From positions 1 through 23,290 of IMG/VR virus record IMGVR_UViG_3300025164_000825: a stretch of 23,290 nucleotides of DNA. The stretch is one strand, 5' to 3'. This stretch comes from a virus. Both the position numbers and the translations under genes were made by a program. Numbering within the stretch: position 1 is the stretch's first letter; the number at the start of each line of letters is the position of its first letter. Below, piece by piece: positions 14,314 to 22,363 of the stretch. Below the pieces are notes generated by a model. That model worked only from the letters and a program-made list of their open reading frames with translations, was not told the origin of the DNA and did not search any database.

Positions 14314-15413
14314 GCCCGAATCTTTTCGCGGGCCGTGATCAGCTCGCGGTAGCGGGCTTGGGCCGCCTCGTCCTTGAAATATTTCTGGCGATCGTCGCGC
14401 ATGCGCTGCTCGATGGCCTTGATCTCGGCATCAATCGACATGCCGCTTTGGTTGCCGTCCTCCACGACGGTCGCCGCCGGATTGACCTCCTGGGCGAGAC
14501 CGACGAGAAAACGCACCATGTCGGGATCATTGCCGATCATCTTGCCATCGGCTGTGCGCCCGCCCATCAACCTGGCGTAAAGCGAACCTTCATTCTTGAT
14601 GTCGGTGCCGCCGGGAGCGATGGCGAACAGCGAGGCGATGCCGTTGGTCTTGCGCTTGAAGGCGGGGCCGTATTCGTCCTTGAGCGCGCGCTCGGCCTCA
14701 CGGCGGAATTCATCGTCCGCCTCGTCCATCGCGGCGGCCTGCTCCTCCAGCCCGGAGAAATACCAATTGGTCGCCTTATTCACGAATTCCTGGGCGGTTG
14801 TCGCGCCATGAACAGCTTGCAGGAAGCCGCCAAGCACCGGCTTGTCCGCCTCGCCGAGGACAGCGCCGTTCTCCAGCTTGATCTCCGTGAGCATTTCTTC
14901 CGGCTTTTCCGTCCAGCCAAGCGCTTTCTGATATTCCTTGACCTCTTCCGGCTTGGCGTCCTTGCCGGGTTTCTTGATCAGCCCGCCGGAAGTGAGCTTG
15001 CCCTCGACCTCGCGGTACATGCCGTAAACGCCGGCCGGATCAGCGATGCGCTCCAGGCGCTTGAGTTCGCGGGCATAGGCTTTCTTGTCGCCAGCCGCGA
15101 TCTGCTCGGCGAGCTTCTCGCGCCAGTTCTCCGGCCAATAGGGCTTGGCCTTTTCGTCCTTCGCCTTGTCCTCGGCCTCGCTGTCCGCGCCCGTGGCGAG
15201 CGTCTGCTTGCCGTCCTTGGCTGGTTCAGCCTTCTCGCCGCCGGCAGCCAGTGGCGGCTCGGCTTTGGCGCCTTCCGCCGGGGCGGCTTTCTCGGCTGGC
15301 TTATCGGTGACCTTATCGCCGCCGCCTTCGCCGCCATCATCGGCGGGGGTATCGCCCAGCGCGGCGAGGTCGCCCTCGGAAAAGTCCTGCTTGCTATCCT
15401 CGATCGGTGGCAT
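14304..15413 (-). CDS. Scaffolding protein
   Basis: The 369-residue product starts MPPIEDSKQDFSEGDLAALG. Residues about 20-95 are a low-complexity acidic Ala/Glu/Lys/Pro region (DKPAEKAAPAEGAKAE). A helical body follows with PYWPENWREKLAEQIA, KRLERIADPAGVYGMYRE, EYQKALGWTEKPEEM and, near the C-terminus, AEIKAIEQRMRDDRQKYFKD with a basic end. An acidic disordered N-terminus, a helical body and a basic C-terminus between portal and capsid genes is the typical layout of podophage scaffolds, which guide capsid assembly and then leave. Its ATG overlaps the TAA of the upstream gene (TAATG at 15411-15415). Confidence 0.7.
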   Translation of the reverse strand: MPPIEDSKQDFSEGDLAALGDTPADDGGEGGGDKVTDKPAEKAAPAEGAKAEPPLAAGGEKAEPAKDGKQTLATGADSEAEDKAKDEKAKPYWPENWREKLAEQIAAGDKKAYARELKRLERIADPAGVYGMYREVEGKLTSGGLIKKPGKDAKPEEVKEYQKALGWTEKPEEMLTEIKLENGAVLGEADKPVLGGFLQAVHGATTAQEFVNKATNWYFSGLEEQAAAMDEADDEFRREAERALKDEYGPAFKRKTNGIASLFAIAPGGTDIKNEGSLYARLMGGRTADGKMIGNDPDMVRFLVGLAQEVNPAATVVEDGNQSGMSIDAEIKAIEQRMRDDRQKYFKDEAAQARYRELITAREKIRARG

Positions 15414-15607
15414 TACTTGCTCTCGCCGTCTTTCTTGATGGCCTGCATGGCCTTCATTTTCTCATCGCGGCACTTCATCGCGGCGGTGAAGCGCGCCTTG
15501 TCCTTTTTGATGGCATCGGCCGCGAGCAGCATGTGCAGATCGCTCTCGGCCATCATCTTCTTTTCATCGGGCATGCTGCCGTAAGCTCCGGCCATGGCGG
15601 TGTTCAT
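15413..15607 (-). CDS. Hypothetical small helical protein, 64 aa
   Basis: This small Lys/Met/Ala-rich helical protein starts MNTAMAGAYGSMPDEKKMMA, then LHMLLAADAIKKDKARFTAA, and ends in a charged tail. The ATG overlaps the upstream TGA (ATGA at 15604-15607), and the stop overlaps the scaffold start. The tight coupling on both sides supports a real gene. No known family. Proteins of this type next to scaffold genes may be minor head-assembly factors, but that is only position-based. Confidence 0.6.
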   Translation of the reverse strand: MNTAMAGAYGSMPDEKKMMAESDLHMLLAADAIKKDKARFTAAMKCRDEKMKAMQAIKKDGESK

Positions 15608-15864
15608 CCTCTGAAGTTGGCGTATTGCTGGTTGAACGCGATAGCGTCAGCCTCGCTTCGGATGCCCCGGATGCGCTCGATCAGAGCGGTACAATCCATG
15701 TACGCAGGCAGGCGTTGCAAGATGTGGATGTCGTAGGGACATTCGCGTAAAGCCGCACGGAGCGGCGTCGGAAGCACGTCATAGGCGGCATAGAAGCAGC
15801 GCCGCGCATGCGCCTCGGCTTCCTGCCCATCCAGCGGCACCAGGGAATATCTGGCTCGCATCAC
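15604..15864 (-). CDS. Hypothetical phage protein, 86 aa
   Basis: The first in-frame start is a GTG at 15864-15862 (GTGA overlap with the upstream stop), followed directly by an ATG at 15861-15859, so the start is ambiguous by one codon. The product reads RARYSLVPLDGQEAEAHARR, then CFYAAYDVLPTPLRAALREC, HILQRLPAYMDC and a helical end with RSEADAIAFNQQYANFRG. No enzyme motif or membrane segment is visible. It is part of a run of three short coupled genes between portal and scaffold. Confidence 0.6.
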   Translation of the reverse strand: MMRARYSLVPLDGQEAEAHARRCFYAAYDVLPTPLRAALRECPYDIHILQRLPAYMDCTALIERIRGIRSEADAIAFNQQYANFRG

Positions 15865-16175
15865 CCTTTGTCCTTGTCGAAAATTGCGGGCTTGACGGTC
15901 ATCATTTTCACGATGGCGAGACCGACGGAGCGCCGGCCCAGCATGTAATCGCGCACATCGGGCTGGCCGGGCCGGAACGGCTCGTCATAGGTCGCCGCCG
16001 CCGTGTTGATGATCCAGTCGAGCGCGCGCTTCACCTCCGCCGGGGATGGCGGCTGAAGCGGTTCGCCGGGTTCCGGCGGGGTCTCGGCGGCCTTGGCGTA
16101 AAGGGCGAGCGCTTGAATGGCGCGGATGTCGGATGGCGTGTAGAGCGGCGGATGCCAGGCTTCGTGCTTTGCCAT
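15861..16175 (-). CDS. Hypothetical phage protein, 104 aa
   Basis: The product begins MAKHEAWHPPLYTPSDIRAI, with a helix QALALYAKAAETPP, a proline-rich linker, then EVKRALDWIINTAAATYDEP and a C-terminal MLGRRSVGLAIVKMMTVKP. It starts 8 nt after the portal stop codon. No family is recognised. The gene may encode a small protein acting with the portal, but only its place supports that. Confidence 0.6.
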   Translation of the reverse strand: MAKHEAWHPPLYTPSDIRAIQALALYAKAAETPPEPGEPLQPPSPAEVKRALDWIINTAAATYDEPFRPGQPDVRDYMLGRRSVGLAIVKMMTVKPAIFDKDKG

Positions 16176-16183
16176 TCAGCTGG

Positions 16184-17842
16184 TCACGCTGCCTGCTGCG
16201 GCTGCATGCCAGCGCCAGCATTGGCCAGCGCGTCGATGCCCTGGCCAGCCTGCTGCGCGGTTGCCCCGGCGGCTGCCACCTGCTGCATCATCTGTGCCGC
16301 TTCCTGCTCCTCGGCGACCTGGGCGCGCTTCTCGTCCACCGCCTCTTTCGGCTTGAACCATTTGGCCTTCCAGCCGGCGGCGCGCATCGCGTCGCGGGTG
16401 GCCTCGGTCAAATCCACATTCTCCATCTGCGCGGGGTCGATCTGCGCGGCAGGCATCACGATGCGCGTCATGATATCGACATAGGTGTCGGCCTCGTTCT
16501 GCTCCTGCAACTCATCAAGTGGCGAGCGGAACTTGAACTTGATATCGCGGCCCTGGAGGCTTTCCGGCATCTGGTCGAGCGGGAAGACGCCGTGCTCGGT
16601 GAGCAGTTGGAACACACCCTCGCACAGCGGATAGTTGCGCTCCTGTTGGATCGGCTTGGTGAGCGGGGCGGCGGCGCGGATATGTTCCTGGATGATGCGG
16701 CGGACTTCCGTCGCCGTCATGGCGCGGCCGGTCTCGGGCAGCTTGATCTTGTCGAGGAAGAAGCCCCGGCTGACATCATCCTTGAGCGCCGCGGCCAGTT
16801 CCATGCCGATGGGAAAGCCGCCGCGATCCTTGGTGATCGGGCGCAATACTTCGCCGAGACGCTCGTCATATTCCATGTCGGCGGTGGTGACGCCGCCTGG
16901 ATAAAGCGCGATATCGCCGCGGATCGCCTCGGTGATCGCCACCATCGGCGGGTTGACATAGTTCTCACCCGCCTCGCGCAGCGTGCGCATCATCACCTGC
17001 ATGGTGCGCGCGTCTGGCAGCAAAAGCTGGGTCGCCATGGAGACGCCGTAAGGCGAACCGGACACCCGCATCCAGCGCGAGATCACATAGGGGAAAGCGT
17101 TCAGCCCGGTCTCTTCCAGGACGGTTTCGCTCTCGCGCTCGACGAACAGCGACACGAACGGGAACTGCTTGCCGCCCTTGGATTTGTAGTCGTAGATCCG
17201 GCTGGGCAGCACGACATGGCGGCAGTGAAAGCGCTTCTCCGGGTCTTCCTCGCAGGCCCGGATGACGTCCTTGCTGACCTTGTCGCGGAAATGGTGCTTC
17301 AACTGCCGTGCGCTGGGGTTCCAGTTGCGATGATTGCAGTCGATGACGTTCTCGCCATTCTCGCTCCAGGCGTTGTCGCGGAGGTGGAAATTGCGGAACA
17401 GCAAGCCATCGCCTGCGAAATTGGTCCCGAAATGCAGCACACCATTGCCGAAGGCGGCATAATCGTGGTCGGTCTGCCCCTCGGCGGTCACCAGTTGCGC
17501 GGCCGGGTCGCTCATCGCCCGCCACTGGATATTGGTCAGATGCTCCAGGAACGGGCGCTCGGCATCGCCGCTGTCCAGGTCCTCGTCATCGACATGGATG
17601 GACAGGAACTTGTCCGGGCGCAGCAGCTCCGAGAGCATGTTGGCCAGCTCGCGCTTGGCCAGCACCGGATAGGAGGAGAACAGGTGGTCGGCGAACTCCT
17701 CGCCCTCATTGCGCTTGGTGGTGAAATCGGCGCGCTCGGGGTAGAAGTTCAGCGCGATCTCCTGCCACAGGCTGTCCACCTGCATTTTCTGGCTGAAGGC
17801 CGCATCACCGATGCGGATTACCTCACGCGCGCGGGTGTCCAT
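16184..17842 (-). CDS. Portal (head-to-tail connecting) protein, T7 gp8-like
   Basis: The 552-residue product has the T7-type connector pattern: a short helical start (REVIRIGDAAFSQ), then LWQEIALNFYPERADF and DHLFSSYPVLAKRELANML, LSELLRPDKFLSIHV, YAAFGNGVLHFG and a central SRWMRVSGSPYGVSMATQLL. The clip/stem part shows TMQVMMRTLREAGENYVNPP and TGRAMTATEVRRIIQEHIRA, which correspond to the long stem helix region of portal rings. The last 60 residues are Gln/Ala-rich (EEQEAAQMMQQVAAAGA), like other podophage portals. It lies directly after the terminase and a 68-aa linker gene, the usual packaging order. The dodecameric ring role is from family knowledge. Confidence 0.85.
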   Translation of the reverse strand: MDTRAREVIRIGDAAFSQKMQVDSLWQEIALNFYPERADFTTKRNEGEEFADHLFSSYPVLAKRELANMLSELLRPDKFLSIHVDDEDLDSGDAERPFLEHLTNIQWRAMSDPAAQLVTAEGQTDHDYAAFGNGVLHFGTNFAGDGLLFRNFHLRDNAWSENGENVIDCNHRNWNPSARQLKHHFRDKVSKDVIRACEEDPEKRFHCRHVVLPSRIYDYKSKGGKQFPFVSLFVERESETVLEETGLNAFPYVISRWMRVSGSPYGVSMATQLLLPDARTMQVMMRTLREAGENYVNPPMVAITEAIRGDIALYPGGVTTADMEYDERLGEVLRPITKDRGGFPIGMELAAALKDDVSRGFFLDKIKLPETGRAMTATEVRRIIQEHIRAAAPLTKPIQQERNYPLCEGVFQLLTEHGVFPLDQMPESLQGRDIKFKFRSPLDELQEQNEADTYVDIMTRIVMPAAQIDPAQMENVDLTEATRDAMRAAGWKAKWFKPKEAVDEKRAQVAEEQEAAQMMQQVAAAGATAQQAGQGIDALANAGAGMQPQQAA

Positions 17843-17849
17843 GAACTGA

Positions 17850-18056
17850 TTATGCCCCCAGCTTCTGGCCGGATGATCCCGTCGTGGCGCGCATCTGATC
17901 GGTGAGAATGGTGGAGAGCCGCCCCTGGCGCATCAGCGAGGCCGCGCGGGTGCGCTGGGCCGCCTGCTGGACGGCGGGATCGGTTTCAACCGGCATGCGG
18001 ACAGGCTTTGGCGCCTCGGGCTTTTCCACCTTCGGCTGCTTGAACAGGCCACCCAT
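17850..18056 (-). CDS. Small linker protein between terminase and portal genes, 68 aa
   Basis: The start at 18056 (MGGLFKQPKVEKPEAPKPVR) lies one base after the terminase stop, with AGAGGAAG upstream. The longer open frame to 18179 is antisense-like and lies within the terminase gene. The product has a Met-Gly-Gly start, a Pro/Lys/Glu-rich N-terminal half and a helical C-terminal half (AVQQAAQRTRAASLMRQGRL). Small Gly-start, proline-rich proteins between terminase and portal genes are common in podophages; their function is unclear. Confidence 0.6.
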   Translation of the reverse strand: MGGLFKQPKVEKPEAPKPVRMPVETDPAVQQAAQRTRAASLMRQGRLSTILTDQMRATTGSSGQKLGA

Positions 18057-18057
18057 G

Positions 18058-19638
18058 TCATCTTCCTCTTCGTTTGGCGTTGGCGTAGGCGAGAACCACT
18101 TTTGGCGGGGAACGCCGCAGCCCGGACTGGCGAAGTACCGCCCTGTCTCCAGGCTCCAGGCACATGACGACGGACTCACCGCGGTCCGGCGAGCGCCCCA
18201 GGCGCTTCTTGATGTCTTCCTTCGGCTCGATCTTGATGCCCTGGGCGCCGCTCATGCGGACGGGCTCCCAGATGAAGGAAGCGAGGTCGGCTTTCAGTTC
18301 GGAGTCGCTGGGGTCGAGCGCAATGACCGAGCCGCCTTCCTGGTTCGGGTCGAGCGCCTCGCGGAATTTCCAGATCGTTGCAGCGCGCTTGTTGAAGAAG
18401 CCCAGCCGGCCATCGCGCGTTTTGGCCGATGACGGGTTCAAACCCATATAGGTCACGACGATGATGCCGTTGTCGTTCAGCGCGATTGCGGCGTCGCCGC
18501 CCCAGCCGCCGCCCATGTCGACCACCACCGGGCAATTGTCGCGGCGAAGCCTGACAATGGCCCCCGCGGTCAGCCGGCCATCGGGGTCGACCTCTTTTTT
18601 CACATCGAGCGGCGCGTACCAGCCGCCATAGCGACAGGCAATGACACGCTTGTCGCCGCCGCCAGGAGCCACGTCGACGGCCATTGCCGTCATGGCGCAG
18701 CCTTCGGGCGGGCGCGGCGTCCAGCGGGCTTGTGCCGCCTCGATCCAGGCCGTGGGTATGACCTGATAGTCGCCGTCCTTCAGGCCGACGGTGAAGTCGC
18801 CGCCGCGATAGACGCGCCGCAACTCCTCGGGCAGGCTTTCCAGCCGGTCGCCGTAATCGGTCTCGGCGAGGTCGGGATTGTCTTCCAGCCGGGAGCGGAT
18901 GAAGGTCCGCGACGTTGCGCGCACCATCTTGCCCCGCACCTCATGCGGGCCGGGGCCGTCGAATTCGACATCGACATCGCCGACGCGGATATACCAGCGC
19001 AGTTCGCCGTCCTTGGCCGGGTTTGGGTGCTTGGGATCCAGCCAGGCGGCCCAGCGCTTGACGATCCACTGGCCTTCCGCCGTGGTCGGGCCATTGGTTG
19101 CGCCGACGACGCGGCAGCGCTGTTTCGGATCGACTGAGCGGTTCCAGGTGTTGATGAAGACATACTGGCTTTCGAGAAAGTCGGCCAGTTCGTCATAGCC
19201 GATGAAGTCCCGCGCCTTGCCCTTGTAGCGCTGCTTATCCTTCTCCATCTCGCAGCCGCGAAACTCGATGAGCCTGTTGCCCTCGCCGCGCCATGTCGGC
19301 GGCTGGCGGGTGTAGCCATCGTCGTGGCCCATGATTTCCACGAGACGGTCGCCGAGTTCGGAGGCGTCCATATTGATGCGGCGCAGCAGGCGCGAGCGCT
19401 TGTGCTCGTTCTTGGCAAGGCCGATCAGCAAGTCGCTTTTGCCGCCGCCAGCTTCTCCGCCGAATAGGAGTTCGTCGGCTTCGCAGTAATAGGCCTTGGT
19501 TTGGGGCCCTGGGTTCGGCTGCCATTTGCCGAGCCGCTGCTGCACGGCCGGTAGCTGGGCGATGGCGGCAAGTTTCTCCGCAGGCAATCCCTCGATCAGG
19601 CGCTCAAGCGCCTGGAGGTCGGCGAGGGTGGCTGTCAT
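18058..19638 (-). CDS. Terminase large subunit
   Basis: The 526-residue protein has both parts of a packaging motor. The ATPase domain shows a Walker A-like GGEAGGGKS (residues 60-68), a Walker B FIGYDE (145-150) and a coupling-like segment GATNGPT (179-185). The C-terminal RNase H-like nuclease shows candidate metal-binding acids: Asp322 in MAVDVAPGGGDK and Asp374 in VVVDMGGGWGGD. Residues 1-45 are a helical leader (LADLQALERLIEGLPAEKLA). The length is usual for podophage TerL. No small terminase gene is evident next to it; the 72-aa gene upstream has no helix-turn-helix that I can see. Confidence 0.9.
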   Translation of the reverse strand: MTATLADLQALERLIEGLPAEKLAAIAQLPAVQQRLGKWQPNPGPQTKAYYCEADELLFGGEAGGGKSDLLIGLAKNEHKRSRLLRRINMDASELGDRLVEIMGHDDGYTRQPPTWRGEGNRLIEFRGCEMEKDKQRYKGKARDFIGYDELADFLESQYVFINTWNRSVDPKQRCRVVGATNGPTTAEGQWIVKRWAAWLDPKHPNPAKDGELRWYIRVGDVDVEFDGPGPHEVRGKMVRATSRTFIRSRLEDNPDLAETDYGDRLESLPEELRRVYRGGDFTVGLKDGDYQVIPTAWIEAAQARWTPRPPEGCAMTAMAVDVAPGGGDKRVIACRYGGWYAPLDVKKEVDPDGRLTAGAIVRLRRDNCPVVVDMGGGWGGDAAIALNDNGIIVVTYMGLNPSSAKTRDGRLGFFNKRAATIWKFREALDPNQEGGSVIALDPSDSELKADLASFIWEPVRMSGAQGIKIEPKEDIKKRLGRSPDRGESVVMCLEPGDRAVLRQSGLRRSPPKVVLAYANAKRRGR

Positions 19639-19662
19639 TCAGCGAAGAGCGTCAGAGACGGC

Positions 19663-19881
19663 TCACTTCACGCACCAATGGAAGTGCGGGCGTATAAAAA
19701 TGCCACGGCGCAAATAACGCCAGGGCCAACGGAAGGCGAACATCATGGAATGCTTCCACGGGAACAAGCCGTTAATCCCGCGCTCGCTGCCCATGCCGCC
19801 CCAGCTCAGGCGGAAGGCGTAATTGTCGTGCTCATCGTCATACCCGATGAAAAATGACCACGTGTTTCCCTTAAGGCGCAT
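19663..19881 (-). CDS. Hypothetical Trp/Phe-rich small protein, 72 aa
   Basis: The ATG ending at 19881 follows AGAGG with a 6-nt spacer and overlaps the end of the ParB-like gene by 11 nt, so it is well placed in the operon. The product is unusually aromatic: NTWSFFIGYDDEHDNYAF, then WGGMGSERGINGLFPW, MMFAFRWPWRYLRRG and RPHFHW. It is too polar for a typical membrane protein. It ends 24 nt before the terminase start. No family is recognised. Confidence 0.55.
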   Translation of the reverse strand: MRLKGNTWSFFIGYDDEHDNYAFRLSWGGMGSERGINGLFPWKHSMMFAFRWPWRYLRRGIFIRPHFHWCVK

Positions 19882-20428
19882 TTTGGACCTCTATCGATAA
19901 CTCTTTCCAGTCCCGGCACAGCCGCTCCAGATCGTCATGGCCCATGCCATTGGCGACGAACCAGTCATAGCCCCAGGCTGGAGCCCATGCGTGGCGGTGT
20001 TCCAGCTTCACCGGGATGTCGGCGATCCCCAGCGCCAGCGCGCAGGCGACGCGGTGGCTGCCGTCCAGCAGTTCGCCAAGCGGATCAATGGGGACGGCCC
20101 CATTCGGATGGAAGCCATCGTCGCGCATTCGCTCAAAGAGCGCTTTCGCAAACCATACGTAATGATTGAGCGTGGTCTTCCATTGGTCCGTCGGCAACCC
20201 CGCCCGCATCCTTGCGCCCGAACGCTTCTCGATATGCCAGCGGTAAACGCGCTCGGCGTCCGGATCATCCCCACCAAGGAGGTGGAGAAAGAAGCGGCGC
20301 TTCACCGCCAAATCCCAGCGCCGTTCGGTCACAAGGCGGATTGTCGGCGAAAGCGACAAGCTGGGCGCGGGCATCATCTGGGGTTTGGGACTGAACATCG
20401 ACTTCCAGGATGGGGACGCCTCGTTCAT
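19871..20428 (-). CDS. ParB/sulfiredoxin-fold protein
   Basis: The start at 20428 is fixed by a very strong Shine-Dalgarno, AAGGAGGT (20434-20441), 5 nt before the ATG, even though this places the first 164 nt inside the kinase gene. The 185-residue product has TERRWDLAVKRRFFLHLLGG, then NHYVWFAKALFERMRDDGF and the signature IDPLGELLDGSHRVACALAL (residues 114-133). D-G-S/N-H-R is the core of ParB/Srx-fold proteins, which bind or hydrolyse nucleotides. In phages such proteins often occur with base-modification or nucleotide enzymes. The kinase and glycosyltransferase genes just upstream fit that pattern. Exact activity unknown. Confidence 0.65.
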   Translation of the reverse strand: MNEASPSWKSMFSPKPQMMPAPSLSLSPTIRLVTERRWDLAVKRRFFLHLLGGDDPDAERVYRWHIEKRSGARMRAGLPTDQWKTTLNHYVWFAKALFERMRDDGFHPNGAVPIDPLGELLDGSHRVACALALGIADIPVKLEHRHAWAPAWGYDWFVANGMGHDDLERLCRDWKELSIEVQNAP

Positions 20429-20981
20429 GCAGGACCTCCTTGGCGATACGGATCGGTTCGCGCATCAGCGGCACCATGAATGCCCGGTCTTCATGCGCGG
20501 TCGCGGCGACCTGTTTCCTGGCATTGTTGCGGGCGATGATGGTGGCGTCGTCGGCTTCGAGAAACGCCACACCGATGGAGACCGGCATCAGCCAGAAGAA
20601 CCGGCGGATGAGGTTGACATCGGCGCCCATCTGATTGAGACGCCAGCCAAAGCCGAGGCCGCGTTGGACGAGGCCGGTCTGGGTGTAGGGCGGCACGTCC
20701 GCCATTTCGATGATGCCATCAGGGCACTTCGTATAGGTCGCGTCACCCATCCGCGCCACGGTTGCCATCTTGCGCACCGAGCGGTTGTTCATCCGCACGG
20801 CTGGCACGAAGGACCAATGCCCCCGGATCAAGCCGAACAGCGTGGTCATCTCATCCAGGAACGGTTGCCATGATGAGGGAGGCAGCTTGCCGTCCCAGTC
20901 GATGGCTTTGTGATGCCAGATTACGTCACAAACCGTGCTCTTCCCAGCCCCCGGCGGGCCAGCGACATCAAGCCAATTCAT
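20265..20981 (-). CDS. P-loop nucleotide/nucleoside-type kinase
   Basis: The product starts MNWLDVAGPPGAGKSTVCDV, with a textbook Walker A (GPPGAGKST, residues 8-16) at the N-terminus as in small-molecule and nucleic-acid kinases. It continues with DEMTTLFGLIRGHW, RMGDATYTKCPDG, DVPPYTQTGLVQRGLGFGW (lid or substrate region), IGVAFLEADDATIIARNNAR and a C-terminal VPILEVDV. The FLEADDATIIARN pattern is a common core helix of phage P-loop kinases. The last 20 or so residues are low complexity and correspond to the 164-nt overlap with the ParB-like gene. The ATG overlaps the upstream TGA as ATGA (20978-20981). Substrate (nucleotide, modified base in DNA, or other) is not shown by the sequence. 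Confidence 0.75.
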   Translation of the reverse strand: MNWLDVAGPPGAGKSTVCDVIWHHKAIDWDGKLPPSSWQPFLDEMTTLFGLIRGHWSFVPAVRMNNRSVRKMATVARMGDATYTKCPDGIIEMADVPPYTQTGLVQRGLGFGWRLNQMGADVNLIRRFFWLMPVSIGVAFLEADDATIIARNNARKQVAATAHEDRAFMVPLMREPIRIAKEVLHERGVPILEVDVQSQTPDDARAQLVAFADNPPCDRTALGFGGEAPLLSPPPWWG

Positions 20982-21166
20982 ACGACCGACTCCATAGCGC
21001 GGAGAATATCGGCCGCGAATAGTCGCAACGCCAAATGCCCGTCTATCGTGACGTAATCGTCCTCAGCGCCGGCATTCTTCCGCTCGGAAACATATGGCCC
21101 GTTCTCAGCATCGCTGTGCTGCTTCAGAATGCGGTAAAGTTGATCGGCCAATTCATCGATGCTCAC
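20978..21166 (-). CDS. Hypothetical small protein, 62 aa
   Basis: The start is a GTG at 21166-21164, overlapping the upstream TGA (GTGA) and preceded by GGAG with an 8-nt gap. The product reads (M)SIDELADQLYRILKQHSDAE, then YVSERKNAGAEDDYVTIDGH and ends LALRLFAADILRAMESVV. It looks like a small mixed alpha/beta cytoplasmic protein; I do not know the family. The frame is open further upstream to 21337, but that part lies antiparallel to normal codon use and inside the glycosyltransferase gene. Both ends are coupled by four-base overlaps. Confidence 0.6.
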   Translation of the reverse strand: MSIDELADQLYRILKQHSDAENGPYVSERKNAGAEDDYVTIDGHLALRLFAADILRAMESVV

Positions 21167-21888
21167 CGCCGATACTCCGCGATCCAAGGGTTCGCCGCCG
21201 CAATCGCGGCATCCCATGGCTTTCCCTCGGACCCCGGAAAGGTCACAACCCGCGCATTCTCCGGCAGCGTGCCGCTCACCCCAGACCCCGGCGTGTCTTC
21301 CCGCGCCAGCCGGTAGACGCCATCGGAGCCGTCCCAATACGGCACATTCGGCCCGAGCTTATCCGACAGCAGCCATTGATCGTCGCGATAGCGCGGGGCT
21401 TTGGGGTCGAACTCTTCCCAGATATGCGTCAGCGTTCCCGTGCGATGCAGCAGCATCGAGGTGTTGTAATAGGGCCGTCCCGCTTTTGCCGGAGCATCCC
21501 AGGGGATGCGGGCAGGATTGCGCCACATCACGATGTCGGAGGTGCGTGAGACGATGCTGTCCAGCCCGCCGACGATGACGGTATCGAGATCGAGTTGCAG
21601 CACCAGTTCGCCGATGGTCTCCCGCGCGGCGGGACTGAAGGTCATCAACCGGACGAAGCAGGTGCCCGGAACGTGCGTGGTTTTGTCGATCGGCACCGCG
21701 CGGATGTGCTCATCATCGGCGAAGAACTCCGGCCGGTCGGTGATCACCGCGAAGTCGTGCGGCTGGCCCATATAGCGCGCCACCATCCGTTGCAGCAGGC
21801 GGACATCATCGGGGCCATATTGATGTTTGGCGTTGAATTTGGACGGGTTCTCGTCCGTCCAGAAATAGGTGGCAACGGTGAGAGTCAT
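21163..21888 (-). CDS. GT-A-like glycosyltransferase family protein
   Basis: The 241-residue product starts MTLTVATYFWTDEN, with a nucleotide-sugar-type start followed by PDDVRLLQRMVARYM and HDFAVITDRPEFF. The central LVLQLDLDTVIVGGLD (residues 95-110) carries a D-x-D type metal site, as in glycosyltransferase families of the GT-8/GT-A fold. Later segments NTSMLLHRTGTLTHIWEEF and RDDQWLLSDKLG match the acceptor side of such folds, where a Gly/Asn-x-S-x-x-x and a D-D-Q/E-x-x motif are usual. Its ATG overlaps the end of the previous gene (ATGA). Possible targets are hypermodified DNA bases or host surface glycans. The family is likely, the substrate open. Confidence 0.65.
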   Translation of the reverse strand: MTLTVATYFWTDENPSKFNAKHQYGPDDVRLLQRMVARYMGQPHDFAVITDRPEFFADDEHIRAVPIDKTTHVPGTCFVRLMTFSPAARETIGELVLQLDLDTVIVGGLDSIVSRTSDIVMWRNPARIPWDAPAKAGRPYYNTSMLLHRTGTLTHIWEEFDPKAPRYRDDQWLLSDKLGPNVPYWDGSDGVYRLAREDTPGSGVSGTLPENARVVTFPGSEGKPWDAAIAAANPWIAEYRR

Positions 21889-22363
21889 GCGGCGCTCCTG
21901 CGTTGCTCAACAATAACCTTCGGCAGCACGGCCGCACCCGTCATGCTCGGAACGACATGAACCGGGAGCCCATGATACTGGGCGCGATAGCCGTTCTGTC
22001 CGCAATAGAAGGACGAGGCCGGGACGCACAAGCCTTCGAGAACGGCATATCCCGCATGATCTCGGAGAAATCCTTGGCTCCGACAACGATGCAATAGTCA
22101 TTGGGATCGCGGCCTTGGTCCAGAACGGTGCAAATGCCCTTCTTGACCAAATCGGTGACCACACCCTGTTCCACTTCGCCGTAGCGGTAGATGGTTTCCG
22201 TATACTGAAATGCCTCTACGGCCTTCAAACGGTGAAGGATGCGCCAGCACAATGCTGCGACTTTATCGCGCCACCAGCCCGCAGACTTGGCCTTCATCCG
22301 CCACCCTTCCGGGCGTCTCCACACTTCGGCAGGCGTATAGCTGACGAGATCCAGGCGCATCAT
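21885..22363 (-). pseudogene. Unknown phage gene with a frameshift near 22030-22050
   Basis: The first part, from an ATG at 22363 (ATGATG overlapping the methyltransferase stop), reads MMRLDLVSYTPAEVWRRPEG, then TETIYRYGEVEQGVVTDLVK, NDYCIVVGAKDFSEIMRDMP. After about 22040 this frame becomes Arg/Ser/Pro-rich and stops at 21941. A shifted frame continues sensibly as LCVPASSFYCGQNGYRAQYH, HGLPVHVVPSMTGAAVLPKV and ends in an ATGA overlap with the glycosyltransferase gene at 21885-21888. Together they would form one protein of about 158 residues. One missing base or a -1 shift near codon SK of MPFSKA would restore it. This is either a sequencing error, a recent mutation or a recoding event. Family unknown. 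Confidence 0.6.

Noticed and set aside
16046-17905. 619-aa plus-strand open frame, and similar long plus-strand frames at 14271-15584, 1923-3260, 7288-8304 and 8869-9975
   Set aside because: They are shadows of the portal, scaffold, core and tail genes; high GC keeps the opposite strand free of stops. None has a convincing RBS or domain.
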